64,000 bases of DNA, from contig CM062382.1 of assembly GCA_031310005.1 (NCBI GenBank), positions 868,001-932,000 on the forward strand, given 5' to 3'. The notes beneath the pieces are model-generated. The model did not search any database. It had not been told where the DNA came from and saw nothing but the letters and a program-made list of their open reading frames with translations. Shown in pieces: positions 47,023-58,355 of this stretch; the first letter of the stretch is position 1; every line of letters begins with the position of its first letter. Both the position numbers and the translations under genes were made by a program. This DNA is from Dactylellina haptotyla. Lineage: Eukaryota > Ascomycota > Orbiliomycetes > Orbiliales > Orbiliaceae.

Positions 47023-48666
47023 TTATGGGATACATTGGGAGTAGTAACTATATCAATTATTAGAAACAGCTTCATATTCTATGGGGATTAGCCAAGACTT
47101 ACTCATTCAGGAATGTGCACTTTCCTGTAGCACAGGTAGTTGGACCGGTCCAGTTAACACCTCCGCATTGCCCCCAAGCGGTCTGTGCTGGGCCGGAGCC
47201 TGTTGTGGTGGTGGTTACAGGTGGAGTCGTAGTTTTCGATGTCGTCGAGCTAGTTGTGGTCGTCCTCGAGGATGTGGTTGTAGTGCGAGAGCTTGTGGTT
47301 GTAGTCCTGGAAGTGGTGGTAGTTGTTCGTGATGTAGTCGTTGTTGTAGTAGTGGTTGTCGTCGTCGTCGTCGTCGTAGTTGTAGTGCTGCCCAAACCTG
47401 CCTGCCATTGCACGCATACAGGACCGGTGGGTGAGGAATAGGTAGCAACTGGAGTGTCTGGCCACAGCCCGGTGGTGGCATCACGGCGGAAGAAGACGAC
47501 CTGGTTGGAGTATTGCAATGCAACGGCAACATATTGTCCACTGGGATCGATCGAGAAGTGACGAGGAGTTGAGCCACCTGCTCTGAGGAGTTTGATGAAC
47601 GAGAGAGATCCATCGCTGTTCACGTTCCAGGCAGAAATGGAGTCCGAAGTGGGTCCGCTGAAAGAAGTATCACCACGGTTGGAGACATAAGCGAATTTAT
47701 TATCGGGCTATATATTTAAACTTATTAGTTTTCACAATAAAAGGTTATGAATTTTAGTAGTATCTTGCTTACAGAAATTTGGATTTCAGCGGCGGTAACT
47801 TGTGGGTTCTTTGCTGGAACAGTCGCCGTTCCGTAGCTGCTCAACTTCTGGAAGGAAGTCAAGGAGATACCAGAGCCACCGTTTGTATAAGTGACCTTGT
47901 ACGTCATGATGGTGTTGCCCATTTCGCCAACAAGATAGTAAATAAGACCTCCATCGGTCTGGAGGAAGATACCATGTCGAGGTCCAGAACCAGCGGGAGC
48001 GGTGACGGTAGTGTATTCTGTAAGAGTGGTGGAGCTCGCAGAGTAGATACGGATCAAGTCCGCGCCCAAATCATTCGCGAACAGGAATTTTCCTGAGGGA
48101 TCAAAGATGACCTGATGAGGGTGAGAACCATCCTGTCTGTTCGCAACAGGGCCGGTTGGGGTATTGTATGTGAATTGCTGGGCGACGCTTCCCAAGGTTC
48201 CGCTGCTGCTAATGGGATAGTTGGCAACTCCGTGTCCACCGCTATAGATTGGTATCACCATGTTAGTTCTAATACTTATTAGCTTGTAATCGCTGTTATA
48301 AACATACTACGCAGCTGCGGCCACAAAGGAGCCGCTTGGAGAGATGGCGGCATGTAGAAGTCCGTATAAACCGTTCTGACTATTAATCTTGACCAGACTT
48401 CCAGAACTCGAAATTGTGTATGAGACAACCGATCCCTGGCCATTCCATGGTCCCTCGTTCGTCGAAATCAACAAATTGGAGCTTCCAAGTGTTTGCCATG
48501 TTGGGCCTGGTGAGGCATTCGAATCAGATGAAATCTGGCTGACGCTCGCGCCGTTGAAATCGATCGTCACAATCGTGCCTGAAGTTGTGCCGACGAATAA
48601 CTTGACACCCAGCGCTTGGGGAATATACGCCAGCAGTGTGGCTGCGAGGGTCGAAGTAAACCTCAT
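47023..48666 (-). CDS. secreted lactonase-type beta-propeller with C-terminal CBM1
   Basis: Four exons (48666-48308, 48241-47773, 47707-47103, 47047-47023) join in frame to 485 residues. A signal peptide (MRFTSTLAATLLAYIPQALG) is followed by a seven-bladed propeller of the 3-carboxymuconate cyclase/6-phosphogluconolactonase type: repeats such as GGHGVANYPISSSGTLG, HPHQVIFDPSGKFLFANDLG, PDNKFAYVSNRGDTSF and TPRHFSIDPSGQYVAVA. A Thr/Ser/Arg linker of about 75 residues leads to a CBM1 cellulose-binding module (AWGQCGGVNWTGPTTC, CTFLN, then YYSQC) with all four cysteines. The last module needs the 25-nt terminal exon, which completes DYYSQCIP. It should be secreted and bind cellulose or chitin. 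The propeller's catalytic role is not certain; lactone hydrolysis is the family guess. Confidence 0.88.
47215..47395 (-). repeat. ACN-type codon repeat in the propeller-CBM1 linker
   Basis: Tandem Thr codons (ACA/ACT/ACG) and SRTTTT units encode the linker. The opposite strand is open through it as a Val-rich frame only because of this bias. Likely length-variable. Confidence 0.8.
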
Positions 48667-49510
48667 TCTGCGTAACAATATTTCTATAAACCCTGGATAG
48701 AAATAAAAGTATATATGTATTCGGAGTATAGAATTATAAATTTAGCCCGTTTCGCCAAGCTCTGCGCCTTTTCTTTGACGCAGCCACTCGCAAACGGCGA
48801 ACCACCCATGATTTATACATCTTCATCTGATCTCCAAAATGTTAACCATGCCCTCGTGATCTGCAAAGACGTTAGGCCATACCCGCTTCTCCAGACATGT
48901 TTTGGAGTTTTCCCCCAAATATACAAATTTACCCATTTATCCGGTTCTGCGCACCGACATCCATTTTAAAAAATCAAGCATTTTTAGATGCAACATGGGG
49001 TTGAAGGTACCGGGATTACCGGTTGGATCGCGTTTCCGAATGCTGGTTGCTACCATATGTTCGGAGATTTCGGGAAGGATAAATGCAGTTGGTGAGATGG
49101 TTTATAAAGTAGATTGGGTTGTCAGGGTCGGGACTCGTGGGCGGGATGGGTTGCCTCGGAATTTTTGGGACGACTACGGGTCTGCGCCCGCAAAGTCCGT
49201 GGTTGAGTGTATTTAGGCAGTTTTCCGAGTCGGTTCGCATCCGTAATTTTTTGATTATGGGGATGAATTCATGAATAGGGTAATTACAGGGGGCTGCGAC
49301 GTCATCTACGTATCTACGTTCTGGTCTCGTTCTCAGCCACTACATCTCTATATCGCCAAACCGACCCTGATTCAGTGCTACTAAAAAATACGAACTGCCG
49401 ATTTCTTAAACCGTCATGGCTAAAATACTCCCTGAAAATATATGCAATAAAAATAAATTAGGATTAAAATATTTATATATATATTATGAAATGTTCGTTG
49501 TATTCAGACC
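48667..49510. other. intergenic: propeller promoter and hydrolase 3' flank
   Basis: No convincing gene in about 840 bp. AT-rich at 49,430-49,490. Confidence 0.5.
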
Positions 49511-50692
49511 CTATAATCCTGCCAAAAAAGGTGGCTCCTCCATCTTACAGCGTGTATCAGGACCTGGCATGATTCCACTCTGAAAGTAATTTCGACAGTG
49601 CTCCATTGCACAACCGTTGAAAAATATTTCATGCTATAAATCAAGCAAAAAAAGTTAAATCTGAAGTCTTGAGAAGTATGAGACGGTTATAAATAAGGAG
49701 AACCTACGCCCACATCATCTATAGAAACAGTTTCTGCGCCTTTGAATAAGCTTGCAGCTCTTCTTGCACTATTCAAATGGTTAGCTAGAAACAGGGAATC
49801 TCTCATCTAGGTATACGTACCTCTCTGCAGGCGTGATTGGATCAAACTCATTGCCCACAAATAACATTGGATTCGCCGTATGCCCTCCTATTTTCCCGAC
49901 CCATTCCCACGCCGGGCGAACTCGCCATCGTTCGCAGTGATGAGGCCTTGCGCCTTCAGCATTATTATAGAATATGCTGACACTTTCACGCTTGGCCTTC
50001 TCCTCAGCTGTTACGTCCTTTCCACGGCTATCAACAGCATCCGTACAAGCAATTCCGAGATTTCCCTCTACCAGCATACTTGCTGGAAGGAAAGTCGCTG
50101 TACTATTCAGAGGTAGTAGAGCCTGGGAATCACTCGGGGAAATAGCGCCAAGTAGGGCGGTTATATTCCAAGTTGAAGGGTCTATTGGAGCCAATAGGGG
50201 TTCAATAGAAGCTAAAGCTTTAGCTAAACCCGGCCATAGAAGATGAGGGGAGTAAAGAGACTGAAATATGGTAGCCTTGAGTTTGCTGAGAAGCTTTGAA
50301 ACCTTTTCAGTAGCTGGGTGCCCTTGTCGAGTGTATTTAATAACATCAAGCTTAGCAGAAATGTTATTAAATCGATGAACAAGTGTCTCTGCACTACCGT
50401 TATTTGCGAACATGCAATTTTCGGGGCCGACTGAAGCGCAAAACTCAAAGAACTTGAGCCAGCTTTCATCGGCGCGGGTGATCCCAGGGGTCAGAAAATC
50501 ACCTGAACGATAGCCTTTCGGCTCGATTACGCTCTGTAACACGAATCTGCCAACGTGGGACGGATAGAGAGATGCGAACCATTGCCCGAGTATAGTACCG
50601 TAGCTAATACCGAAATAATTCACTAGAATAATATTTGACCATTTGTCACCGTAATGCACAGAGATAAAGCGAGAGCCTTCAACGGCAACATT
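49511..50692 (-). pseudogene. TAP-like alpha/beta-hydrolase lacking a recognisable N-terminus
   Basis: Three exons (from 50692 to 49821, 49768-49708, 49633-49511) join in frame. They contain the nucleophile elbow GISYGTILGQWFASLYPSHV (Ser in GxSxG), the acid-bearing LFVGNEFDPITPAER, and a C-terminal TAP-like domain with the catalytic His region (DDVGHEIFFNGCAMEHC). These are family features of tripeptidyl-aminopeptidase-like secreted hydrolases. The usual N-terminal third (signal peptide and the NPGGPGGSG oxyanion loop) is not found. An in-frame stop lies at 50693-50695, and upstream sequence near 50,950 has only a weak echo (NLVSQGGNHGIG) in a frame with stops. Either the gene is decayed at its 5' end or an intron-rich start escaped me. 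The intact splice sites and long open 3' part suggest recent loss. Confidence 0.6.
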
Positions 50693-51374
50693 TTAGTAGA
50701 AATAGAGCAACTCTAGATTTAATATGATGTTGAAACCCAGTGACTGTAGCAAAACATATGAGGATACAAGTAAACTGAGATGTCCAAAGATATTATAGGA
50801 TACATATATCCATTATTGAAAATAGAAAAAAGATTAAATTAGGCCGGCACAAATGGAGTAAATTCGCCATACCGAGAAATTTAGAAACTCACCTGCCTTT
50901 CAAAACCATTTTTCATGATAATTATCTCCAATGCCATGATTCCCACCTTGGCTGACCAGGTTCTGGTTCGAAATCCTGGTTAGTTGTACGAGAGCTTAGA
51001 ATACTGGTGTCCCGGTGCAGAGCGACACTATGTAAATAAAAACTGTCAGGTGAACCCTGCCCCACGGCGCGTTGTAATGTTACAAAATAAACTACCCGTA
51101 CCAAGTTGCGAAAACACAGCCCGTCTTAGGGAGACGAGAGCTGAGGCGGGAAAGTAAGTAGTTGAATTTTGGCTAGGTTAGATCCGAGCCTCTACGACTG
51201 CCCGAACTGGAAGGTACTTGCAATTTACAATCTACCACTGGATCTTTTTGTTTAAGTTTATCTTAAATAAAACATACTACTGAGAACAAAAAAACACTGG
51301 TATTTGTATATAGTTAAATAATACTAATTTATTAAACTGGCTAAACTATTTTGTGGTGGTGGTTGCAATCCCTA
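50693..51374. other. spacer with possible degraded N-terminal hydrolase sequence
   Basis: Minus-strand sequence around 50,900-51,120 resembles a degraded N-terminal part of the neighbouring hydrolase, with stops in every frame. Otherwise AT-rich, nothing recognised. Confidence 0.35.
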
Positions 51375-51683
51375 TCATTCATACATGTAAAAACCACCTG
51401 CACCGTCCAGTGACATAAAATTCGCAGTATGTCTGTGTTCAATACGAACGATAGTATTAGTTTTCAAGCTATTTTCTGGATTTCCAAGTGTTTTAGTGTA
51501 GCCAATAATAAAAGCAGTCACTTACCTGGCGTCGGCCTCCAAGATTTCATTGTCGCCTGGGACTGGCATTTCGGGCGAGAGTGGTGGGCACTCTCCACTA
51601 CCTAAGCATGGTACACACATAGAACCGCCATCGAAACCGGAGCCCCCACATCTGAAGCAGGTGATACCGTCAGTTTGAGACAT
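51375..51683 (-). CDS. small DnaJ-type CxxCxGxG zinc protein, 83 residues
   Basis: Two short exons (51683-51526 and 51468-51375) join in frame to 83 residues. The intron is 57 nt with a GTAAGT donor and an AAAATAG acceptor, phase 2. The N-terminus carries two Cys pairs, C9-x2-C12-GGSG and C23-x2-C26-LGSGEC, the pattern of half a DnaJ zinc-finger domain, expected to bind one zinc ion. There is no J domain. The second half (LKTNTIVRIEHRHTANFMSL, ending GGFYMYE) is not low-complexity. No signal peptide or TM. Similar tiny zinc proteins assist protein folding or disulfide chemistry, but I assign no function. It is too short for length-based ORF calling, and the clean splice with retained frame is the main support. 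Confidence 0.7.
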
Positions 51684-53869
51684 ATTGCGATTCTATCCAA
51701 TTTGTTAATATGAATAGTTAGTAACTCTGCCTAGTATTTGATCCAGAGAACGAGGAAGAAACTCTGAGGTTTATTTGAGAAATTGATTTTGGAGAAGGTA
51801 CCTTAGAGGTAGAATTCTCGATCACTGGGAATCGATCTAGAATATGTTGACGGTTGTAGTGACAATCCGAAACTAAGATGATTAACAGAATAAAATTGAG
51901 ATACGTGTTATAGCAGAACGATCAGTTGATACCGTTATTGAATCAATATAAGGTAGAAACGGAAACAAGAGGGTCAATTTATAAAAAAATGTTGTCTCTA
52001 TATTTCCAATTCTGTCTAGCGGCTAGATTTCAGATTGTCAACGATGGAATCGATCTTGATATTGATCCAAGTGGCCTGGTGATCATTCTGTAGTCCAACA
52101 ACAACCGGCATTACGGAGACACAATATCTGCTTGCAATCTGTCCGACGTCTATCATGATATATCAGTTTATCAATATGTTTATTAATATTGAAGTGAAGG
52201 GATGCATCGTGATCATATTTCTACTCTTAAATTTTTGCTTGCTAGCTTACAACGCCCCTAATAACCGACTATAGGTTTGGATTTGTGAGAAGGGGTGGTC
52301 CATGAGAAATGGTTGATATCCCCAAGGGGATAAGATTAATCAGGTTTAATTGGTGAAATACGTAGATCTGATAATCGAGAGATAGCTGGGCTCAAGTTAT
52401 TTCTCCGGGATGCCGTCTCCCAAGACATTTGTATCGCATCGAGGCTTCAAATGTCCTGCTGCAATCCACCATGGCCAGCACAGCTCTCGTGCAACATTGC
52501 AGATGAGAATAAAATGTAGGTACTGTACTAACGTAGCTAACCCATCTCGTTCACAGGCAAACCGGTTTAAACCCATGGGCCCAATACTAGGCCACCCGGA
52601 TAAATCGATTGATCCCGCCTTTCTGAGCCTTCCTACTAAAGAGCGTGCCACTGAGCAAGGACTTTTCTGCCTTTTTGCAAGTCATGGTCCAGCGCCAGCC
52701 TTGCACAACCATCTGTCGGGATTGCCGTTTTGGGACAGAACATCCCGTGCAACATCGAAACAACGCAGCGAGCTCGTCCAAAGGCAACCTCAACCACACG
52801 TTCGCCTGCAGGCTAACAACTACCTGGCTTTGCTGAGACCCGACGATACTGAAAACCTTCAACTGCAACGTGCAATTTCCACAATGCGCGATTGTCGAAT
52901 ATGCTGACTAGAATGCCAAGGAAAGCTTACGAGTCCTGTGCTCCACTGTTGTATTACTACATGTAGCTGAAGCCGATGGGCCCACTCTGTCGGGATGTTG
53001 CGACAGAAAATTCTGCTCAGTTGGCCTTGGATTAGTAAGTATCTGCAGTTTTGCAGCGTTTGGACCCTCCGAAAACCGCAGATTTCGTGGAGCAGCAGCC
53101 ATAATTTCGAAATCGTGGTGTCCAAAAAGTCGATCCACAGAATGTGCTTGCTAATTTCCATCCGTGCCGCCAGGGACCAAACAGGGGCGCCCCGCTGGAA
53201 CTGATTGCTAGATTTAATCCCGCCCAGAAAGAGCGAGAGAGAAAAAAGTTCTTATAGGAATGCGAATGCAGGCGCAAGCAATTGCATCAGATAAAATTGG
53301 AGAGCCACCTAGCTGGATCGAGGCTATATTTCTTCACGTTGGCCTCAAAGGTGCTACCTTGGTAACAATTTCCTGGGCGCAGAAGCGACATGTAGCAGAA
53401 TGCAACGCTGCAAAAGTTCAGGCCAGGTTCGCGCTGGGAGAGGGGTACGAAATGTCGAATATTGTATCCATTCCGCGCAGAATAATATGAGAACGCGGGT
53501 ATTAATAGCAGCTGTCCGTCATACGTGGTGGCAAGGGTGCACAGGGTGTAACTTCGACGCCGCTACTGCAAGGGCTTGGCGGTCGGCATAAGGCTGCCGA
53601 CCTGAAGCTCGGATTCAAAAGTAACCAAGAACATCGGCCATGGCTAGTCCATTCCACCACCTCTGCTGGCTGGCTCGTTTAAACGCTTCTCGCTCGGAGC
53701 TTGCTTGCTTGCTAGCAGCTTAGCTCTCTTTCTCCTGTCCCGCCAAGCAAGATTAATATTAATCTCGCGGTCATCCCACCTCTTCGCATTGGAAAGGGGC
53801 CCTTCATATATCAGTCTCTCCCCGAAATATCAAAAGTTCATCGTCATATATTTCCTCTATACGACTGCG
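51684..53869. other. 2.2-kb gene-free stretch
   Basis: The left part (51.7-52.4 kb) is AT-rich. From 52.4 to 53.6 kb the GC content rises and frames of up to 165 codons appear on both strands (for example 52410-52907 +), none with a recognised domain or splice continuity. The change in composition may mark a separate sequence block. The right end is the promoter of the 2H phosphoesterase gene. Confidence 0.4.
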
Positions 53870-55209
53870 ATGGCTACAATGACGACCGCTTTGCCCAGCG
53901 TCAGTCCTCATCTCAAGGCGCTCGCCCAGAAAAACGATGTCTTCCCCTTACCTGACTCGCTCAACTCGTTTGTCGATTTATCCGGCACCGCTACGCCAGT
54001 AAGGCGAGGTTCCATAGCAGGAAAGGCCGATGAGCCACCGACCTTCGATAATCCGTATAATGTCATGATACACAATTGCAATCACGATCCGGTGAGTTTT
54101 TCAAATCTACCTATTGCTCTACTTTCTCGTTAGGAAAAAAAAGGCGCATATAGCTAACAATGGCATTATTTCGCTTTCCAATCAGGCTAAAATCCAAGAA
54201 GCTTACAACACACACCGCACTACTCGTAATTCGCTCTCGCGGCATAAGCTTCTCACAGATCCTACGCCTATCAAGCTCGACTACATCCTCCTCAAATCCC
54301 ACGTCCTAAATGATGGCACCGTGGACCACCGAAACTGCCTCGTCTTCTGGGCCCGCCCGCCCATTAGAGTCCGCAATTTTATCGCCACAGTGCAAGAAAG
54401 GCTAAAGGCCGTCGCACCGAGTACGTTCAAACCACTGATTCCTCACCTCCCTGACGATCCACTCCCATAGGCACCCCATTTTCTTGCGACAAACATACCT
54501 TCCTCATGTGCTAACCCCATTGGCAGATCTATGGCTCATGCCACCCCCAAACCTTCACACCACCGTGCTGGAGATCACGCACTCGCGCACGCCGGAGTAC
54601 ATTGACGACCTGGTCAAGACGATGCGCCCCGCATTGCAAGATATAGTAGACTACACGTTCGCGCACCGCGCAAAGCTCGTAAAGCCCATGCTCTCATTCG
54701 ACGGTTCCGCGTGCGCGATATCGTTCGTCCCTGCGACGGCACGGGAAACCTCGCAGGACGACGGGGATACGCATGATTACAACTATACTTACCACCATTT
54801 ACGCCGGGATATGTACGAGATATCCAAGGCGTCAGGCGTGGAGATCGATAGCAGGTATACCGTTCCCTCGGCACATATCACCATTGCGAGGTTCGTCACA
54901 ACGGAAGATCACGTCCCTTTGGACCTCGCTGTGGGTGACATGGCGGTGCCTGAGGCCGTGGTGTCGCCTACCAGTGTGCTCGCTGATTCTTCGCAGGCGG
55001 ACCTGAGCGCCACCATTCCCGCGATCAAGATTGATAAGAGTAAGATGGAGAAGTGGGTCGAGACACTCGATGAGATTAATGAGTGGTTGGGAAGCTATGA
55101 GGGGCCCGGAAGTGAATGGTGCGTCGGTGAAGAGAAGGGATTGGATTGTAGAATCGGGAGGCTGTGGTATGGCGGTGGCGAGACGGTAGTCCTTGGGAAG
55201 GGTTTCTAG
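53870..55209 (+). CDS. 2H-superfamily phosphoesterase (RNA ligase/cyclic phosphodiesterase-like)
   Basis: Three exons (53870-54091, 54186-54420, 54527-55209) encode 379 residues. Introns have GTGAGT and GTACGT donors and keep phases 0 and 1. Two HxT-type motifs mark the 2H fold: NLHTTVLEI (His163) and PSAHITIARF (His269, Thr271). The first is HTT rather than the common HxT/S order (H-T-T still fits HxT). The N-terminal 150 residues (NPYNVMIHNCNHDP, KLDYILLKSHVLNDGTVDHR) are a typical fungal extension. Proteins of this class hydrolyse 2',3'-cyclic phosphates or related RNA ends; the physiological substrate is not known. Start at 53870 (MATMTTALP) is the first Met after an open stretch; an upstream in-frame Met at 53705 would add an odd hydrophobic leader. 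Confidence 0.82.
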
Positions 55210-55754
55210 AGATGTGGTATATTCGGGGTAGATTACAAGGTTGGTTAAACTGGTTGGCGTTTTTCTGCGATGGGATTGTACGTATGTAACAAATTTTGTA
55301 CACACATAGAGAGCGTAGCGATCTAGTCCTTCCATTGACAAATGAATGGCGCGCGCTTCCATGCGAATAAAACAATAATATTATGATTGATTCAAACATA
55401 TTGGTTTCCATTACAATATTCGCTGTGAATTTTATGTTCCGATTCGGCATTGGATGCATTACGGTTTGAGCGCCGAGGCGCTTGTTCAGCTTATATGTAT
55501 ATATGTATGTATATCGTATCTGCATTAATTCAGAATAGAGAGGATTGAACCGTCTCGCAATCTGACTCCCGTCTGAGGAACTGTGATATAATAGTGGTGG
55601 GTGGCGGTAGTGGTATATCATGACACAAGGCGTGCTGGTCGGATAAGAAAGTAGTAGTATATAAACAGCGGAAGTAGAAACACCCCGAATATGCCCAAGG
55701 AAAACGTATAAGAGACAGAACGGAAAAATGGAAAACGACATAAAATTAAATAAT
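55210..55754. other. convergent 3' intergenic spacer
   Basis: 545 bp between the ends of the phosphoesterase and eL42 genes, AT-rich with TATATGTA words around 55,490-55,515. No gene seen. Confidence 0.55.
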
Positions 55755-56537
55755 CTAGAAAACAAGAGCGGCACCCTTTGTCTTCTTGTCGCCACTGTAT
55801 GAAAAAAGGAGCCATTAGTATCATGTTATACAATTGAAAATGTGATTTCAGAAATAGAACATACCCCAATTCGAAGTGCTTACATCGCTTCAACGCCAGC
55901 TGAAGCTTTGTCTTGCAGACGACACACTCCAATCTCAACACGATCTTCTTTGTTGTCTTAGCCTTCTTGTGGAAGACAGGCTTGGTCTGACCACCATAAC
56001 CGGACTGCTTTCGGTCGTAACGTCTCTTTCCTTGAGCGAATAACGAGGCCTAGGGAAGCTATATTAGACCATGGCCCTCCATCTACACATTGTCATATCG
56101 AAGCTGAGGGGTTCGTACCTTGCCGGCTTTGTACTGGGTGACCTTGTGCTGGGTGTGCTTTCGGCATTCCTTGCCTTTGCAGAAGGTCTTGCGGGTTTTT
56201 GGAACGTTGACCTGAGATAGACGGTATTTCGTTAGTATTTTCGTTTCCTAATACGTATTGTCCCCTTTGTAGTCCGCATGTCGTAGAGTTCCAGTATCTC
56301 CAGCTGCCTTCGTGATATCGATTTCGTCGATAATATCGCCTTGGAGCGTCTTCGTATTATTCGTACATTATGCGTTAAACAAAGTTGCCACAAGTATCCC
56401 TCCTCCTCATACAATATATCCTGATATCGAAGTATGTGTCGGAAGGGGACGGAAACGACGGCAGTTTGGAGAAACTGGAACTCGGGATATTGGGAGCTAC
56501 AGAGACGAGCACGGGCATCGAAGGCTGAGCATACCAT
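55755..56537 (-). CDS. RPL42: 60S ribosomal protein eL42 (L44/L36A)
   Basis: Four exons (56537-56535, 56211-56119, 56049-55865, 55794-55755) encode 106 residues, the exact family length. Exon 1 is only the ATG codon, followed by a 323-nt intron; the second exon starts [20 protein letters not shown]. The zinc-binding cysteines appear as CKGKEC and [10 protein letters not shown], and the protein ends [10 protein letters not shown]. eL42 binds the E site of the large ribosomal subunit; the cycloheximide-contact Pro lies in the GGQTKPVF segment, and Pro is present here, as in cycloheximide-sensitive fungi. Large first introns after an ATG are usual in fungal ribosomal protein genes. No snoRNA C/D boxes were seen in the intron. 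Confidence 0.97.
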
Positions 56538-57095
56538 TTTGGCGGATGTGATGGGGTCGGAAACGGGTGATGTTCTCGGAAGAGGTTTGTCGATTGGAGA
56601 TTGTTGAAGTTGGGAATGCACCAAATCTTTCTTTTCGCCGTGTTGTCGTTGTGTGAGCGCCACGCTCCCAAGCGAGCAGTGTGTTGCGCCCTAGCCACAT
56701 GCGCCACAGTGAGGGTTTCGTGCCCTCTTCGTTTGCTCCATCACGTGGAAGCAATACCAGCCACAAAGGTGCAGCTACCCCGTGGCTGAAGAGCTTTAAT
56801 TGTGGCTGTGTCTGTCGTCACTGGCTGAGCGCATCCCGCCGCCGTGTCGAACATGCCGCGGTACGTACCTCCTCGTGCTACGACCTCCAACGACGTCTTC
56901 CAAGCGCCCCAAGCAATCACGCAATCGGGCACCCGACCTCGATGCCACTAGGGAGTACCACCTAGCAGTAGTAGATCCTCTCCCCGGATACCGGCCCTCA
57001 AAGCTGCCTATAAGCCGTGCCGCAAGGCCTATCTTGTCCTCCCTCCTCCTCCTCCCTCTCCCCCTCAACCGGTTCTTTGTCGACAAGCTTTCACG
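56538..57095. promoter_or_regulatory. divergent promoter between eL42 and AP-3 sigma
   Basis: 558 bp between two start codons pointing apart. The right half is pyrimidine-rich (CCTCCCTCCTCCTCC near 57,038), a common trait of strongly expressed fungal genes. Confidence 0.55.
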
Positions 57096-57866
57096 ATGAT
57101 TAACGCCGTATTGGTCTTCAATAATACCGGCCAACCGCGGCTGACCAAGTTCTACTCGCAAATCGTAGGTACTCTTATTTGATTTATAGATGTTTCATAG
57201 TTATTATTATTCATGGTAGATTATGGTATTAATAAAGCGTGCTTTAATTTAGGATGTCAACTTGCAGCAGCGTCTGATCTCCGAGATCTTCACCCTAGTC
57301 GCCAACCGGCCGCCGTCAGCATGTAACTTTCTGCCCCTTCCGCCTCTACTCCAGAAGACATCCTCTGAAGCCCTCTCCGATACCGACCAACCCACCCGAA
57401 TCATCTACCGTCACTATGCCACGTTGTACTTCATCATCATTGCTGATGATCTGGAAAGTGAACTAGGCTTGTTGGACCTGATCCAGGTGTTCGTCGAGTG
57501 CCTGGACCGTATATTCGAAAACGTCTGCGAGTTGGATTTGATTTTCAATTTCGAGACGTTACACCAGGTTCTCGCGGAGATGATTCAGGGTGGTGGCGTG
57601 GTGGAGGTTGATCGGGCGACGATAGTGGATAGTGTGAAGAAGGTAAACAAAACCTTGTTATGACATCGTTATCTAGAAGTTACATTATTTGGGTGCTAAC
57701 GTAAATCCAGGCTGCCAAAGTTACAAAGCGGCCGACAGCGACGCTGCCGGATCCCGTTAATCGCTCGGGCTCACCGTCCGGGCGTAGCACACCGGTTAAT
57801 ATGGGTCACCGAGGTACTGGCGTTACCGGTATAGGTTCTGGCGACTTCGTATGGAGCGGCCGTTGA
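57096..57866 (+). CDS. APS3: AP-3 adaptor complex sigma subunit
   Basis: Three exons (57096-57164, 57253-57642, 57711-57866) encode 204 residues. The sigma/longin fold is plain: MINAVLVFNNTGQPRLTKFY at the start, then RIIYRHYATLYFIIIADDLE and ELGLLDLIQVFVECLDRIFE, FNFETLHQVLAEMIQGG. The DLIFNFE stretch and the sequence in general are those of sigma-3 rather than sigma-1 or -2. The AP-3 complex moves cargo from the Golgi to the vacuole independently of the endosome. The last exon encodes about 50 residues of Ser/Pro/Gly-rich tail beyond the fold, ending DFVWSGR, a fungal extension. Introns all fall between codons. Confidence 0.93.
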
Positions 57867-58355
57867 CCAAATTATTTTACGATCGAATACAGGCTCGTTT
57901 TCTTCCTTCCTACTTTCGCTGGGATAAGGAGCTGTTGCGAGACAATATATAACCAAGAATTTGTATGAAACTACTTACACTGTGCCCTACCTAAGCGCAT
58001 GCTGGAGGCAGAGATGGGAAATCATCATCTGTCTGTTGTACTGGGAGTTGTGACGACTGTACCAGTTCCCGCTGTTCATCTTCCACTTGACTTTATAACA
58101 AGGATTTAACGGTTTCTTTATAGAACAGGACCTTTTTTTAGATACCCCATTAACGCATTTTGGATTTAGTAGGGCTGGTGTTGGTGGCCATCAAAATTTT
58201 CATGATAGAGAGAGAGAGAGAGCTATAACAGCTTGCTTTAGGGCTTGCAACTATGGAATGCATATTAAATAGCTTCTGTTAGTATTGGAAGGGAATATTT
58301 AACTCCTATTTATAAGTTACTGTGGCTGGAAACGCCTTTGGGTTGTATATGTACA
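57867..58355. other. convergent 3' intergenic spacer with (AG)8
   Basis: 489 bp between the ends of AP-3 sigma and the F-box gene. Contains an (AG)8 microsatellite at 58207-58222. No gene seen. Confidence 0.6.
58207..58222. repeat. (AG)8 microsatellite
   Basis: Eight AG units, intergenic. Confidence 0.9.

Noticed and set aside
52410-52907. 165-codon + strand frame
   Set aside because: No recognisable motif or splice continuity; kept only as a compositional note.
56212-56534. possible snoRNA in the large eL42 intron
   Set aside because: No TGATGA C box paired with CTGA D box, and no H/ACA pattern was found.
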